Source: Asticcacaulis sp. AND118
Lineage (GTDB): Bacteria > Pseudomonadota > Alphaproteobacteria > Caulobacterales > Caulobacteraceae
Length of the DNA: 64,000 nucleotides
NCBI RefSeq assembly: GCF_020535245.1
Contig: NZ_CP084911.1
Coordinates: 721,001-785,000 of the forward strand
Direction: 5' to 3'
Position 1 is the first letter of the stretch. Every line of letters starts with the position of its first letter. The notes under the pieces are model-generated. The model saw nothing but the letters and a program-made list of their open reading frames with translations, did not search any database and was not told the DNA's origin. Shown here one piece after another: positions 35,195-43,768 of this stretch. Made by a program: the position numbers and the translations under genes.

Positions 35195-35222
35195 ATTGTA
35201 GAGAGTTTATGCTGCGTTGCAA
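35195..35222 (-). promoter_or_regulatory. Candidate promoter of the uronate-epimerase operon, near-identical to that of wza
   Basis: The minus strand reads TTGCAA (35222-35217), 16-base spacer CGCAGCATAAACTCTC, TACAAT (35200-35195, five of six matches to TATAAT). The 13-base core GCAGCATAAACTC is identical to that at 51194-51222. It would give a leader of about 120 bases before the epimerase start. Confidence 0.6.
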
Positions 35223-35230
35223 TAATGATT

Positions 35231-35256
35231 CCACCCGTTTTGACACTCCAGGGTGG
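35231..35256 (-). terminator. Weak candidate terminator after the Wzy copy-2 gene
   Basis: CCACCC and GGGTGG form a 6-bp stem with a 14-base loop, 33 bases after the stop codon. Only a few T follow on the minus strand (AATCATTATT), so the call is tentative; it does lie just before the next promoter-like element. Confidence 0.3.
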
Positions 35257-35288
35257 AAGAACGTGGGTATGTGGTTAAAAAAGCGCAA

Positions 35289-36602
35289 TCAATACCTGAA
35301 CTTGATGCCTGTCTGAAAGGGCAACCACTGAATGCGCGTGGCGTATAGCGCATTGGAAAGGGCCAGACCGGCCAGCAACAGGCATTCGGGGCCTTCATTG
35401 CTGGTGGCGAAGCTATAGGGAATGAGGGCGGCGAACAAGGCCAGTGCGGTGCCTTCGGCGCGTGTCGCTACTCGCGCCAGAAGGTAGTAGAGGATCAGGG
35501 CCAGCCCGCCGCAGATGGCGTATTGATAAAGCATGAAGTTGTCGACGGCGGCGGTCGTCGCAATATATTTGCCGCTGTAATAGGACGGGCTGCCGAAGGA
35601 ACCGTAGCCGGCACCCCAGATATAGGCGCTGTCGCCGCCGATTTCGCCCATGCGCGCCATAGAGGACGGCCAGGTGAAATTGATGCGGTCCATGAAGCTG
35701 TTATAGGCGTAGTAGGGGCTGGCCTCGCGCGTGAAGCCGATGATCATCGGGATAAAACCTACGGCGAGCAGCGCCCAACTCAGGGTTTGCTGAACGCCGG
35801 CCTTCACGTCGAAACTGACCAGATTCTTGATGAAGTCGGGCAGGCGGGGCAGATTGCCGCAGATGAACACCAGCAGAATACAGAAATAGGTCGTCTTCGA
35901 GTCCGTCAGGAAGACGCCGTACAGGCAGGCCAGTACGATTAGCAGTTCGATCCAGATATTTTTCAGTCGCGTGCGGATCAGGGCGTAGAACATGACGAGC
36001 AGCGCCCCGGCCGACATACTGGCCACGGTGGCCCCGGCCTGACGCGACAGGGTGACGCGCGAGCCGTCACCGACGGCGTAGGTGGCCCACCATTGGCGCG
36101 AGACTTCGCGCTCGACACCGAACTGCACGAAACGGTCGCCGACCCACGGATAATCGATGAACTGATCGGCGATGAGGAAGGCCAGCGTCACCGCCAGAAG
36201 CGCGCACCACAGCCAGAAATAGCGCTTGGTCATTTCACGCAGCAGGAAGGGCGTGTTCAGACACAGAACCAGGGGCGCGATGATCTTGTAACCGGAGACG
36301 ATAGACAGGAGATTGTTGCCGTTGGCGTAGCCGGTTATGGCGGGCAGGGCTAAGAGGACGAGCGACAGACCCAGCACCACGCGACGCAGCAGTTCCTTGG
36401 AGCGGATGGCGGCAAAGAAGCTGAGGGCAAGGGCCACGGACACCAGCGCGTCGGGGGCGAACCACAGGAAGCTGAGGTTCGTCTCGCTCAATCCGTAACG
36501 GATGATGCCGCCGAAGGTGTGGCGGATCAGCAATATGGCGATGACGGCCGCACCGACTTTCGCGATGAAGGGCGTGCGCTTTACGGTCTTGCTCTCGGAC
36601 AT
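35289..36602 (-). CDS. Wzy-like polysaccharide polymerase / O-antigen ligase-like membrane protein (copy 2)
   Basis: A 437-residue protein with about eleven membrane segments and a periplasmic loop around residues 280-350 (PYYAYNSFMDRINFTWPSSM, GAGYGSFGSPSYYSGKY). It is a paralogue of the protein at 28589 by shared QWWA, DSKT and DNFMLYQ/DNFLLGT positions. The ATG at 36602 (MSESKTVKR) was chosen over an in-frame TTG at 36638; its ribosome-binding site is weak. It follows an acyltransferase gene, the same arrangement as copy 1. A role as polymerase for a second linkage or polymer, or as a ligase, is open. Confidence 0.8.
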   Translation of the reverse strand: MSESKTVKRTPFIAKVGAAVIAILLIRHTFGGIIRYGLSETNLSFLWFAPDALVSVALALSFFAAIRSKELLRRVVLGLSLVLLALPAITGYANGNNLLSIVSGYKIIAPLVLCLNTPFLLREMTKRYFWLWCALLAVTLAFLIADQFIDYPWVGDRFVQFGVEREVSRQWWATYAVGDGSRVTLSRQAGATVASMSAGALLVMFYALIRTRLKNIWIELLIVLACLYGVFLTDSKTTYFCILLVFICGNLPRLPDFIKNLVSFDVKAGVQQTLSWALLAVGFIPMIIGFTREASPYYAYNSFMDRINFTWPSSMARMGEIGGDSAYIWGAGYGSFGSPSYYSGKYIATTAAVDNFMLYQYAICGGLALILYYLLARVATRAEGTALALFAALIPYSFATSNEGPECLLLAGLALSNALYATRIQWLPFQTGIKFRY

Positions 36603-36766
36603 GTCGGAGTCTTGTAATCTTTGAAATCGGGCGCGCAAAGCGGCGCGGAGAATAAAACGAACAGAATAGATATCGATAACGCCAATGCGGCCTTAGCTTA
36701 CATCATACCTGTGCCTTGTCGTCAAACGAATGCAGACCGTGGATTGCCGGGTGTGTCGCACGGGTC

Positions 36767-37828
36767 TCATCCTTCGACCTTCGGCCGGGGGACGACGGGC
36801 TGGGTGGTTTGCAGACGCGCGATCAGTCGCTTGCCCAAGCGCGTGCCGGGTTTCTCGATCAGTCTGAACGTCAGCGCCGACAGGGCAATCGTTACGGGGA
36901 GGATCAGCGGGACATAGATAACCGGATCGACCGCGAAGTGACGGAAGGTGTTGATGACCGTGTCGTGCAGGAGATAGACCGAGAAACTGATGCCGCCGAG
37001 AAAGATGAAGAAGCGGCTGTAGACCGTTCTTTTTGAAAAGATAAGGCCCATGAATATGATCAGCGAGGCCGTCCAGTTCAGAACGATGCACAGGAAGGAA
37101 ATGTTGGGCCTGGCCGGGTCGCGGAACAGGTAATAGCACAGGAACATGATGAGCATGGTCAGGGCGACGCTCGAAATGGCGAAGGCGCGGAAGCGGAACA
37201 GGCTCAGGGCCTCGTTCCGGTACAGATAGGTGATGTAGCCAAGAAAGAAGGTGACGAGAAAAGCGACCTTGCCGAACGGAATTTGTCGCTGAAGGATCGC
37301 GACAAGGATCAGGAAGGTGAGCAGAAGCGCCATCAGTCCGATATGAACCGCAGCGGCATTCTTTTCCATGCGCAGAAAAACGAGCGCGGCAAACAGCGTG
37401 TACCAGATCAGTTCGAGGAATAATGTCCAGCTCGGACCGCCGTAATTGGGCCAGCCGATCCATTCCTGTGCGAAAATCACATGCGCGATCAGGCTTTTAC
37501 CCAGATCGGGGGCGAGATTGTGGAACAGGAAGGCCGCCAGCGCCAGATTGAGCGCCACGACGACGATATAGAGCGGATAGATGCGGAAGATACGCGCGAT
37601 CCAGAAGGCGATCAGGCTGCGCCCGGCATTGGCCTGTGAGTAGGGAATGACGTAGCCGCTGATCATGAAGAAGATCAGGACGCCAATCTGCCCCATATTG
37701 ATGACGTTCTGCTGCACGTAGTCGAAAGTGGCGTTGCCGTAGTGCTCGACGGCGTGCTGGACGACAACCAGCAGGGCGGCCAGCCCGCGCAAGACATCCA
37801 GTGAGACTAGTCGTTTTGTGTCGGTCAT
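36767..37828 (-). CDS. Membrane acyltransferase, acyltransferase-3 family (OafA type, copy 2)
   Basis: A 353-residue membrane protein with the family motifs LVSLDVLRGLAALLVVVQHA (active His), MGQIGVLIFFMISGYVIPYS and ARIFRIYPLYIVVVAL. It is clearly paralogous to the protein at 30092 across its length. The C-terminal tail is cytoplasmic and basic (RLGKRLIARLQTTQPVVPRP). It lies upstream of the Wzy copy-2 gene with a 164-base gap that has no other gene. Predicted to O-acylate polymer sugars. Confidence 0.9.
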   Translation of the reverse strand: MTDTKRLVSLDVLRGLAALLVVVQHAVEHYGNATFDYVQQNVINMGQIGVLIFFMISGYVIPYSQANAGRSLIAFWIARIFRIYPLYIVVVALNLALAAFLFHNLAPDLGKSLIAHVIFAQEWIGWPNYGGPSWTLFLELIWYTLFAALVFLRMEKNAAAVHIGLMALLLTFLILVAILQRQIPFGKVAFLVTFFLGYITYLYRNEALSLFRFRAFAISSVALTMLIMFLCYYLFRDPARPNISFLCIVLNWTASLIIFMGLIFSKRTVYSRFFIFLGGISFSVYLLHDTVINTFRHFAVDPVIYVPLILPVTIALSALTFRLIEKPGTRLGKRLIARLQTTQPVVPRPKVEG

Positions 37829-38022
37829 CGGCAGGGTTCACCGAAAAGGCTTGAGCCGCAGGGGAAGTGCGGTCCGGTCGCGGGTCGACCAGAAACGTTC
37901 CGGAGTGGAATGACTTTAGATACAATCGTCATTCCACTCCAGACGTTGGTTTTGTCGCGATATCAGGGCAGAAACGAAGTTCGACGCTGTCAAAGACCGC
38001 TTACACCTTTCGGCTTATCGCT

Positions 38023-38748
38023 CTAGTAGGCGTTCTTGTCGCCGACGATCATCAGGGCGGTCCTGAAGATGATGACGATGTCGCTCTTGATCGTCCAGGT
38101 CTGGATATATTCGTTGTCGGCGTCGACGCGGTTTTCGATGCAGGACTGGCTGTGGATCTCGCCGCGATAGCCGCGGATGGCAGCCAGACCGGTCAGGCCC
38201 GGACGGGCGCGGAAACGACCATTATAGGCCGGCACACGGGCGGCGAAATCGGTGTCGTGCGCCAGAGCGTGCGGGCGTGGCCCAACTAGCGACATATCGC
38301 CTTTCAGCACGTTGATGAGTTGCGGCAGTTCGTCGATGCTGGTTTTGCGGATGAAGCGACCGATCAGGGTGACGCGCGAGTCGCCACGCGTCGCCTGAAC
38401 CACGCGTTCACCGTCCTCGGCGACGCGCATGCTGCGGAATTTGAAAATCTGGAACACCTTGCCGTTCAGGCCGGTGCGGCGCTGCATGAAGAAGACCGGG
38501 CCCTTGGATTCCAGCTTGATCAGCAGGGCGACCACGAGGAAGGACGGTAGCAGGAACAGCAGAGCTGTGGAGGCGATGACGATGTCGAGCAGACGCTTGG
38601 ACAGGCTGTGGGCCACCGGATAGCGCCCGCCGCTGTCATGGGAAACGGTTCTGGTGCCCGAAGCATGGCTCCGGGTCGACGGAAATTCGCCGGGGGAGGT
38701 TCTGGCGACCGCGTCACCGCGATCTCTCAATCCAACATAATCTGACAT
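38023..38748 (-). CDS. Initiating undecaprenyl-phosphate sugar-phosphate transferase (short PssY/HfsE-like)
   Basis: A 241-residue protein corresponding to the catalytic C-terminal half of polyprenyl phosphosugar transferases. After a hydrophilic tail of about 48 residues comes the membrane hairpin [19 protein letters not shown], then [20 protein letters not shown] with [26 protein letters not shown] and SLVGPRPHA, and the C-terminal [18 protein letters not shown]. It would transfer the first sugar phosphate to undecaprenyl phosphate. ATG at 38748 starts this domain architecture; the longer frame upstream to 38913 has no family support. It lacks the extra N-terminal membrane half of WbaP-type enzymes. 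Confidence 0.93.
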   Translation of the reverse strand: MSDYVGLRDRGDAVARTSPGEFPSTRSHASGTRTVSHDSGGRYPVAHSLSKRLLDIVIASTALLFLLPSFLVVALLIKLESKGPVFFMQRRTGLNGKVFQIFKFRSMRVAEDGERVVQATRGDSRVTLIGRFIRKTSIDELPQLINVLKGDMSLVGPRPHALAHDTDFAARVPAYNGRFRARPGLTGLAAIRGYRGEIHSQSCIENRVDADNEYIQTWTIKSDIVIIFRTALMIVGDKNAY

Positions 38749-39103
38749 CAGTAATAGCCTTTGTAAGATATGGTCGTTTGAGCAAAAACTGTGCCGCAGC
38801 GTGAAAAATAGTGCTGCAACCTGAGACAAGAGGCCACGCGGTCCGCCTTGTTCGGTTTGCCCAACCGGGGGCACCGCCGGAAAAAATGCCCGGACAGGTG
38901 GGTAATAATACAATCAGGGTTAGCCAGGAAATACCGTTTCTACGGCGGGATTATGACGTCACGCGAACCTTGAGGTTCGTGGAAAGCCCGTGATCACACT
39001 CCCAAATTTCCAGCCTATTATTTACCAAATTGGCGCGCTTGGAAACCCGATTCTCGTTTCAGGGGATAACTTCCTGCCCCGCGGGCCCGCTTGCCCAGTG
39101 AGA
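38749..39103. other. Intergenic region of 355 bp with a short palindrome, no gene seen
   Basis: CGAACCT-TG-AGGTTCG forms a perfect 7-bp inverted repeat at 38964-38979, with no T run on either side, so it looks more like an operator than a terminator. A second feature, GGTTGCAGCACTATTTTTC on the minus strand at 38803-38821, resembles a sequence upstream of galE at 56374-56392. No reading frame here has a supported start or domain. Confidence 0.45.
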
Positions 39104-40252
39104 TCAGGACTTCACTTTTCCAGCTATATCAATGGATTGTGTAGTTTTGTTCTGGCGAAGACGTGCATTGAGAAAAGCCGTGACGGGTTTTTCGAACAGC
39201 AGATAGAAGAGGGCCGCACCGATCAGGGCTACGGTCATGGCGGCAATGATGAACAGCGGGATGCTGGTCAAGCCGAGACGTCCGAAGACCAGCCCCGTAA
39301 TATTGATGGCGAAGGGGTGAGACAGGTAGAGGGCAAAGGACATGTCGCCGCCGAAAACCAGCGCGCGCATGACGGGACCGTTGTTTTCAGGGCGCTCTAT
39401 AAAGACGAGCCCCGCCGCCATCATCAGGGCGGGCAGGCCCAGCCAGAGGGCGCGATAATCGAGCGCAGTGATATCCAGCTTGAAATGCTTGGCGACGATA
39501 ACGAGGATGACGCCGATCGCGAACAGTCCCAGTCCGGACCACACCGGTAACCGTGTGCCTTTCTGATACAGCCAGCCGAGGCCGATGCCGAAGGCGAACT
39601 CGATGACGATCGAATTGAACCAGAATTCGACCACAGGCATTGTCACCCAGCCGGCCATACCGAGGAGGCCGATCAGGCACAGGGCGCCGGCTATCAGCCG
39701 CAGGCCGGTGCTGCGGGGAAAGGCCAAAGCTGCGGCGAATAGGGCGTAGAAGAAGATTTCATAGTTCAGCGTCCAGCCAAGCGACAGGACCGGATAATAG
39801 GTGCCGTAGGCGTTGAGATAGGGAATGAACAAGAGCGAGCGCACGATATCGGCCGCCGACATGGCCCCATGACTGACGCTGTCCTTGAGGACAAAGGCCG
39901 CCAGCACCATCAGGGCGGTGAAGAACCAGTAGCTCGGCACGATGCGTACGATACGCCGCAGGATGAACTGACCTGCCGCGCCTGGCTTGCCGAAGGATTG
40001 GCGGCCGATCGTGTACATGATGAAGCCACTGATGACGAAGAAGATGTCGACGCCGCCGGGCCAGAAGAAGAAATCGACGACCTTATAATGCGCGGCATCC
40101 AGATAGGCCTTGGTCACGCCTTCGTACTGCGCATGCTCAAACAGGACCAGAGACGCAGCAAGAAAACGCAGAATCTGCAGGTTACGGATTACGTCCGGCG
40201 CACGGGGAGCGGGTGAGGCGGCGAGAGATTGCGAATGAAGTGTGTCTTGCAA
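39104..40252 (-). CDS. Membrane acyltransferase, acyltransferase-3 family (ExoZ-like, copy 1)
   Basis: A protein of about 382 residues with ten membrane segments. Motifs: NLQILRFLAASLVLFEHAQY (active His), GGVDIFFVISGFIMYTIG, RRIVRIVPSYWFFTAL and LGWTLNYEIFFYALFAAAL. These match ExoZ-type succinoglycan acetyltransferases and the neighbour at 41345. No ATG is available: TTG at 40252 is my best choice because it follows a purine-rich stretch (GGGAATAAAA); the frame stays open to 40354. It is divergent from the phosphatase gene. Likely O-acylates the polymer. Confidence 0.85.
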   Translation of the reverse strand: MQDTLHSQSLAASPAPRAPDVIRNLQILRFLAASLVLFEHAQYEGVTKAYLDAAHYKVVDFFFWPGGVDIFFVISGFIMYTIGRQSFGKPGAAGQFILRRIVRIVPSYWFFTALMVLAAFVLKDSVSHGAMSAADIVRSLLFIPYLNAYGTYYPVLSLGWTLNYEIFFYALFAAALAFPRSTGLRLIAGALCLIGLLGMAGWVTMPVVEFWFNSIVIEFAFGIGLGWLYQKGTRLPVWSGLGLFAIGVILVIVAKHFKLDITALDYRALWLGLPALMMAAGLVFIERPENNGPVMRALVFGGDMSFALYLSHPFAINITGLVFGRLGLTSIPLFIIAAMTVALIGAALFYLLFEKPVTAFLNARLRQNKTTQSIDIAGKVKS

Positions 40253-40447
40253 TTTTATTCCCGTGGCCTCAGGGTCGATCCATGATCCGCCCTGACCCTG
40301 TCCGCCGGCGGTTCTTACGTGTGTGCAGGTGCGAGCAAACCGTAAAAGCCGCAAGTCGTCAATCGGGCTTGTCAGCCTTGCAATTTATCCGCATATGGTG
40401 TGGCATTCATTTGCCAAGCCATATGCCTTTCAAAAAGTATTCCTGCT

Positions 40448-41212
40448 GTGTTCGGTTTCAAGAAAAAGCCCAAGTCCTTCACCAATGCCGAGATTGACCG
40501 GCTGACCTACGCCATCGGTGATGTGCACGGGATGTTCGACCAGTTCTGCGGCCTGATGGAAAAGATTCGCCTGGACGCCCTTTCGCTCAAGGAACGCCCG
40601 CGCGTGATCCTGCTGGGCGATTATGTCGACCGCGGCCCGGCTTCGTCGCGCGTGCTGGAAGAAATCGTGCGCATTCAGGCCTATATCGCCGAAGGCAAGG
40701 GCTGGTGCGATCTTGAGGTGCTGATCGGCAACCACGAATGGGCCATGATGAAGTTCCTCGCCAAGGGCGAGTCCATGTGGCTCAAATACGGGGGCGACAC
40801 CTGCGCCACCTCCTATGGCGTCGAAATTCCTTTCAATATGGACTTCGCCTCGACCGCCAACGAGGTGCGCGAGCAACTGCAGGCGCGCTTTCCTCAGCGC
40901 CACCGCGATCTGATAGGCCGGATGAAGCTGACCTTTCAGGCGGGCGACTACCTGTTTGTCCATGCCGGCGTCGATCCCAAGGTGCCGCTGGAAGAGCAGG
41001 GACCCGACACCTTTCTGTGGATTCGCGATGACTTTCTCAATGCGCCGAAATCCTGCGCCTATGTGGTCGTGCACGGGCATACGCCGACGCCGCAACCGGA
41101 AAACAAGGAATGGCGCATCGGCGTCGATACCGGCACCTATCAGACCGGCACCCTGACCGCCGTGCGCCTCAGGGGCCGCGAGCGCGATTTCCTCAGTATC
41201 GGTTACGCGTAG
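40448..41212 (+). CDS. PPP-family serine/threonine protein phosphatase (metallophosphoesterase)
   Basis: A 254-residue cytoplasmic phosphatase. The metal-binding signature is complete: AIGDVHG, then LLGDYVDRGP, LIGNHEWAMM, VHAGVDP and VVHGHTPTPQP. These match bacterial PrpA/PrpB-like and diadenosine-tetraphosphatase-like enzymes with a dinuclear metal centre. The start is uncertain: GTG at 40448 begins the conserved-looking MFGFKKKPK, but the frame has an ATG at 40400 and neither has a clear ribosome-binding site. Its place among polymer genes suggests it might reverse phosphorylation in that system (inference); no Wzb-type tyrosine phosphatase was found. Confidence 0.88.
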   Translation: MFGFKKKPKSFTNAEIDRLTYAIGDVHGMFDQFCGLMEKIRLDALSLKERPRVILLGDYVDRGPASSRVLEEIVRIQAYIAEGKGWCDLEVLIGNHEWAMMKFLAKGESMWLKYGGDTCATSYGVEIPFNMDFASTANEVREQLQARFPQRHRDLIGRMKLTFQAGDYLFVHAGVDPKVPLEEQGPDTFLWIRDDFLNAPKSCAYVVVHGHTPTPQPENKEWRIGVDTGTYQTGTLTAVRLRGRERDFLSIGYA

Positions 41213-41344
41213 GGCGGGTCGCCCGGATTATCGGACGTGCGTCACATTTTGAAATCTGTATTCCTTTAGCGCGCGCCCTCTCAGGTAACGCCCGTATTTA
41301 TTTGTATCCATTCAATTTTCGACGTGTTTGAGCGGAGAGATGTC

Positions 41345-42331
41345 GTGGCGGCGCGTGAACATTTCTATGCCATTCAGATACTGAGAGCCTTCGCCGCCCT
41401 GCTGGTGGTGGTCTTTCACATGACGTCCGGAACGCCGAAGTTTCTGGCGGCGGGCGTGGACATCTTCTTCGTGATTTCAGGCTTCATCATCGGCAAGACC
41501 GATATCGGCGACTCGCCCCTGCGCTTTCTGACGCGGCGTCTTCTGCGCATCGTGCCCCTGTACTGGGCGGTAACCTTGGCGCTGTGCCTGATAGCGGTGC
41601 TGTCCGGTCTTTCGTCTCAGGTGCAGGTCAATCCGGAATATCTGACCAAGTCCCTGCTGTTCATCCCCTATGTCAATCAGGTGGGTGAGGTGTGGCCGCT
41701 GCTGGTGCCCGGCTGGACGCTGAACTACGAAATCCTCTTCTACGCTCTGTTTTTCATAGGATTGTGTTTTTCGCGGCCCAAGACCTTCACCCTGATGGTG
41801 TTGCCGATCATCGTGTTGGCCGGGCTGTTCCTGCGCGACAATAAGGTGCTGACCTTCATCACCTCGCCCGTCATCCTCGAATTCGGGTCGGGCGTCGTTT
41901 TGTCGATAATCTATCGCCAGATCCCGCGCGTGGCGGGTCTGCCGTTGCTGGTGGTCGGCCTGGTTTTGTTCTTCGGTTCGGAGTTCATCGCCTTCGGAAT
42001 CAACGATTGGCAGGTTCTCTATACGGGGGTGCCAGCCTTCATGATCGTCTCAGGGGCGCTGACCATGACGCGCCACGGCGCAGGGCCGGCCTGGGCGAAA
42101 CCGCTGGAGTTTCTCGGCGACGCTTCCTATTCGCTGTACCTGACGCACGGTCTCGTTCTGTCGATCGGCCACAGGCTGCTGGGTGACGCTCTGTGGGCCA
42201 AGCCGGTGCTGCTGCTGATGTGCGTAGCCGCAGGCGCGTTGTGCTACGTCCTGTTCGAACGGCCGGTGACGAAAGGCCTCAATGGCTGGGTCGGACGTCA
42301 TCTGTTTCGTCAGACGACGCCCAGGCCCTGA
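41345..42331 (+). CDS. Membrane acyltransferase, acyltransferase-3 family (ExoZ-like, copy 2)
   Basis: A 328-residue membrane protein with YAIQILRAFAALLVVVFHMT (active His), AGVDIFFVISGFIIG, RRLLRIVPLYWAV and PGWTLNYEILFYALFFIG. It is a paralogue of the protein at 39104. The GTG at 41345 has GGAG seven bases upstream; a GTG at 41324 lies before that site. It ends two bases before the convergent DUF1501 gene. Probably O-acylates polymer sugars. Confidence 0.88.
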   Translation: MAAREHFYAIQILRAFAALLVVVFHMTSGTPKFLAAGVDIFFVISGFIIGKTDIGDSPLRFLTRRLLRIVPLYWAVTLALCLIAVLSGLSSQVQVNPEYLTKSLLFIPYVNQVGEVWPLLVPGWTLNYEILFYALFFIGLCFSRPKTFTLMVLPIIVLAGLFLRDNKVLTFITSPVILEFGSGVVLSIIYRQIPRVAGLPLLVVGLVLFFGSEFIAFGINDWQVLYTGVPAFMIVSGALTMTRHGAGPAWAKPLEFLGDASYSLYLTHGLVLSIGHRLLGDALWAKPVLLLMCVAAGALCYVLFERPVTKGLNGWVGRHLFRQTTPRP

Positions 42332-42333
42332 AA

Positions 42334-43758
42334 TTACGCCATAAAGCCCAGGTTCGCCGTGGAGAAGCGGCCAATATTGGGGAAGATGCTGGCGATTTCC
42401 GAAGACGAGGCCCCGAACCAGCGCGCCAGAGTTGCCGCGTACTGATCGACCGAGGTCGTCGGCAACAGGCGGCCCTGACCGACCTGATCGTCGCTGGTGA
42501 TCGAGATCTTCGGCGCGGTGCCGTAGAAGCGGCCGCCATTGACCGCGCCGCCCATCAGGAAGTGGTGCGAACCCCAGCCGTGGTCGGTGCCGGTGCCGTT
42601 TGAGGACAGGGTGCGACCGAAGTCCGACGCCGTAAAGGTCGTAACCTTTTCCGATACGCCCATTTCCACCGTCGCCGTGTAGAAGGCCAGCATGGCCTCG
42701 TTCAACTGCTGCATCTGCTTCGGATGGATGTTGTTCGTGCCGTCGTGCGTGTCGTAGCCGCCGTGCTGGACGAAGAAGACCTGACGCTTGATGCCCAGAT
42801 TGGCGCGCGCCGCGATCAGACGCGCGACGATCTTCAACTGGGTCGCCAGCGTATTGCTGCTGCTGGTCTGGGCGAAGGCGTTGGCGACCGGGGCGGCGTT
42901 CAGCGCGCCGCTGACCGTGCCTTCCCAGGCGATCGAGCGCTTGAGCACGCGGTTGTACTCGGCTTCGAAGACGTGGCCGCTCGACTGATTGATCAGGGTG
43001 TTGAGCGCTTCCGAGCAGGCCTGAGAGCCGAAGAGATTCGACTTCAGACCGTTGACCGGGATCGCCCCCGTGGTGTTGATCTGGTACTGCAGCGCCGTAT
43101 CGCCCGACAGCATGACCGCGTTACCGGCGGCCGAGATGCAGGTCATCAGGCTGTTGTTGTTGTCCGACAGGGCCAGGTCGCCCAGACGGCCGGCCCAGCC
43201 CGTCGTCGAGCCTTCGGCGCCCAGCGACTGCCATACCGAGGCCTGATCGTTGTGCGAGAACAGGCGCGGCGGCAGCGGATTGGCCGTGCGGTTGGTGCTT
43301 TGATACTGCGCCAGCGTCGTCGGCTGGATCAGCGGGCCGACATTGAGTTGCATGGCCAGACGCCCCGAATTCCACAGGCTTCTCAGCGAGGTCAGTTGCG
43401 GCGCAAGCGCCAGTTTCTGATCGTCGGTCAGGGTCTGGCTGGTGTTCAGCACGGTGTTGGCCAGATCGGCGCGGGCATAGGCGATGCCGCCCGCCGTCTG
43501 ACCCGCGCCGCCGCCGCGCAGTTCGCTGTAGCGGTCGTAATTGGCCGGGTCGTAGGGGATCAGGGTGCTGCTCTGGTCATTGCCGCCGTGCATGAAGATG
43601 CACACAATCGCCTTGTAATCGCCGCCAGAGAAGGCCGCGGCTTCGCCGAGGGCGGCGAGGTTGAGCGCGAAGGGTGCCGCGCCGCCGACAATGGCCAGCT
43701 TGCCCATGCGTTCAAACACGGTGCGTCGGGTCAGGTCCTGAGACTTGTTGATCATCAT
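42334..43758 (-). CDS. DUF1501-family secreted protein with Tat-like signal
   Basis: A 474-residue protein of the DUF1501 family, related to alkaline phosphatase/sulfatase-fold proteins. A twin-arginine-like motif LTRRTVFERMGK precedes a hydrophobic stretch (about 22-42), so export folded is likely. Family motifs are FMHGGNDQSSTLIPYD, HGGYDTHDG, FTASDFGRTLSSNG and DHGWGSHHFLMGG, with Asp/His residues positioned like metal ligands. The biochemical function is unknown. It starts ten bases after the DUF1800 gene, its usual genomic partner. Why the pair lies inside a polysaccharide locus is not explained. Confidence 0.92.
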   Translation of the reverse strand: MMINKSQDLTRRTVFERMGKLAIVGGAAPFALNLAALGEAAAFSGGDYKAIVCIFMHGGNDQSSTLIPYDPANYDRYSELRGGGAGQTAGGIAYARADLANTVLNTSQTLTDDQKLALAPQLTSLRSLWNSGRLAMQLNVGPLIQPTTLAQYQSTNRTANPLPPRLFSHNDQASVWQSLGAEGSTTGWAGRLGDLALSDNNNSLMTCISAAGNAVMLSGDTALQYQINTTGAIPVNGLKSNLFGSQACSEALNTLINQSSGHVFEAEYNRVLKRSIAWEGTVSGALNAAPVANAFAQTSSSNTLATQLKIVARLIAARANLGIKRQVFFVQHGGYDTHDGTNNIHPKQMQQLNEAMLAFYTATVEMGVSEKVTTFTASDFGRTLSSNGTGTDHGWGSHHFLMGGAVNGGRFYGTAPKISITSDDQVGQGRLLPTTSVDQYAATLARWFGASSSEIASIFPNIGRFSTANLGFMA

Positions 43759-43768
43759 GGGAAAACGC

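Noticed and set aside
37900-39100. Search for a holdfast (hfs) cluster because of the HfsE/HfsD-like proteins
   Set aside because: No deacetylase or N-acetylglucosamine-type genes and many acyltransferases; the content fits an acidic exopolysaccharide better.
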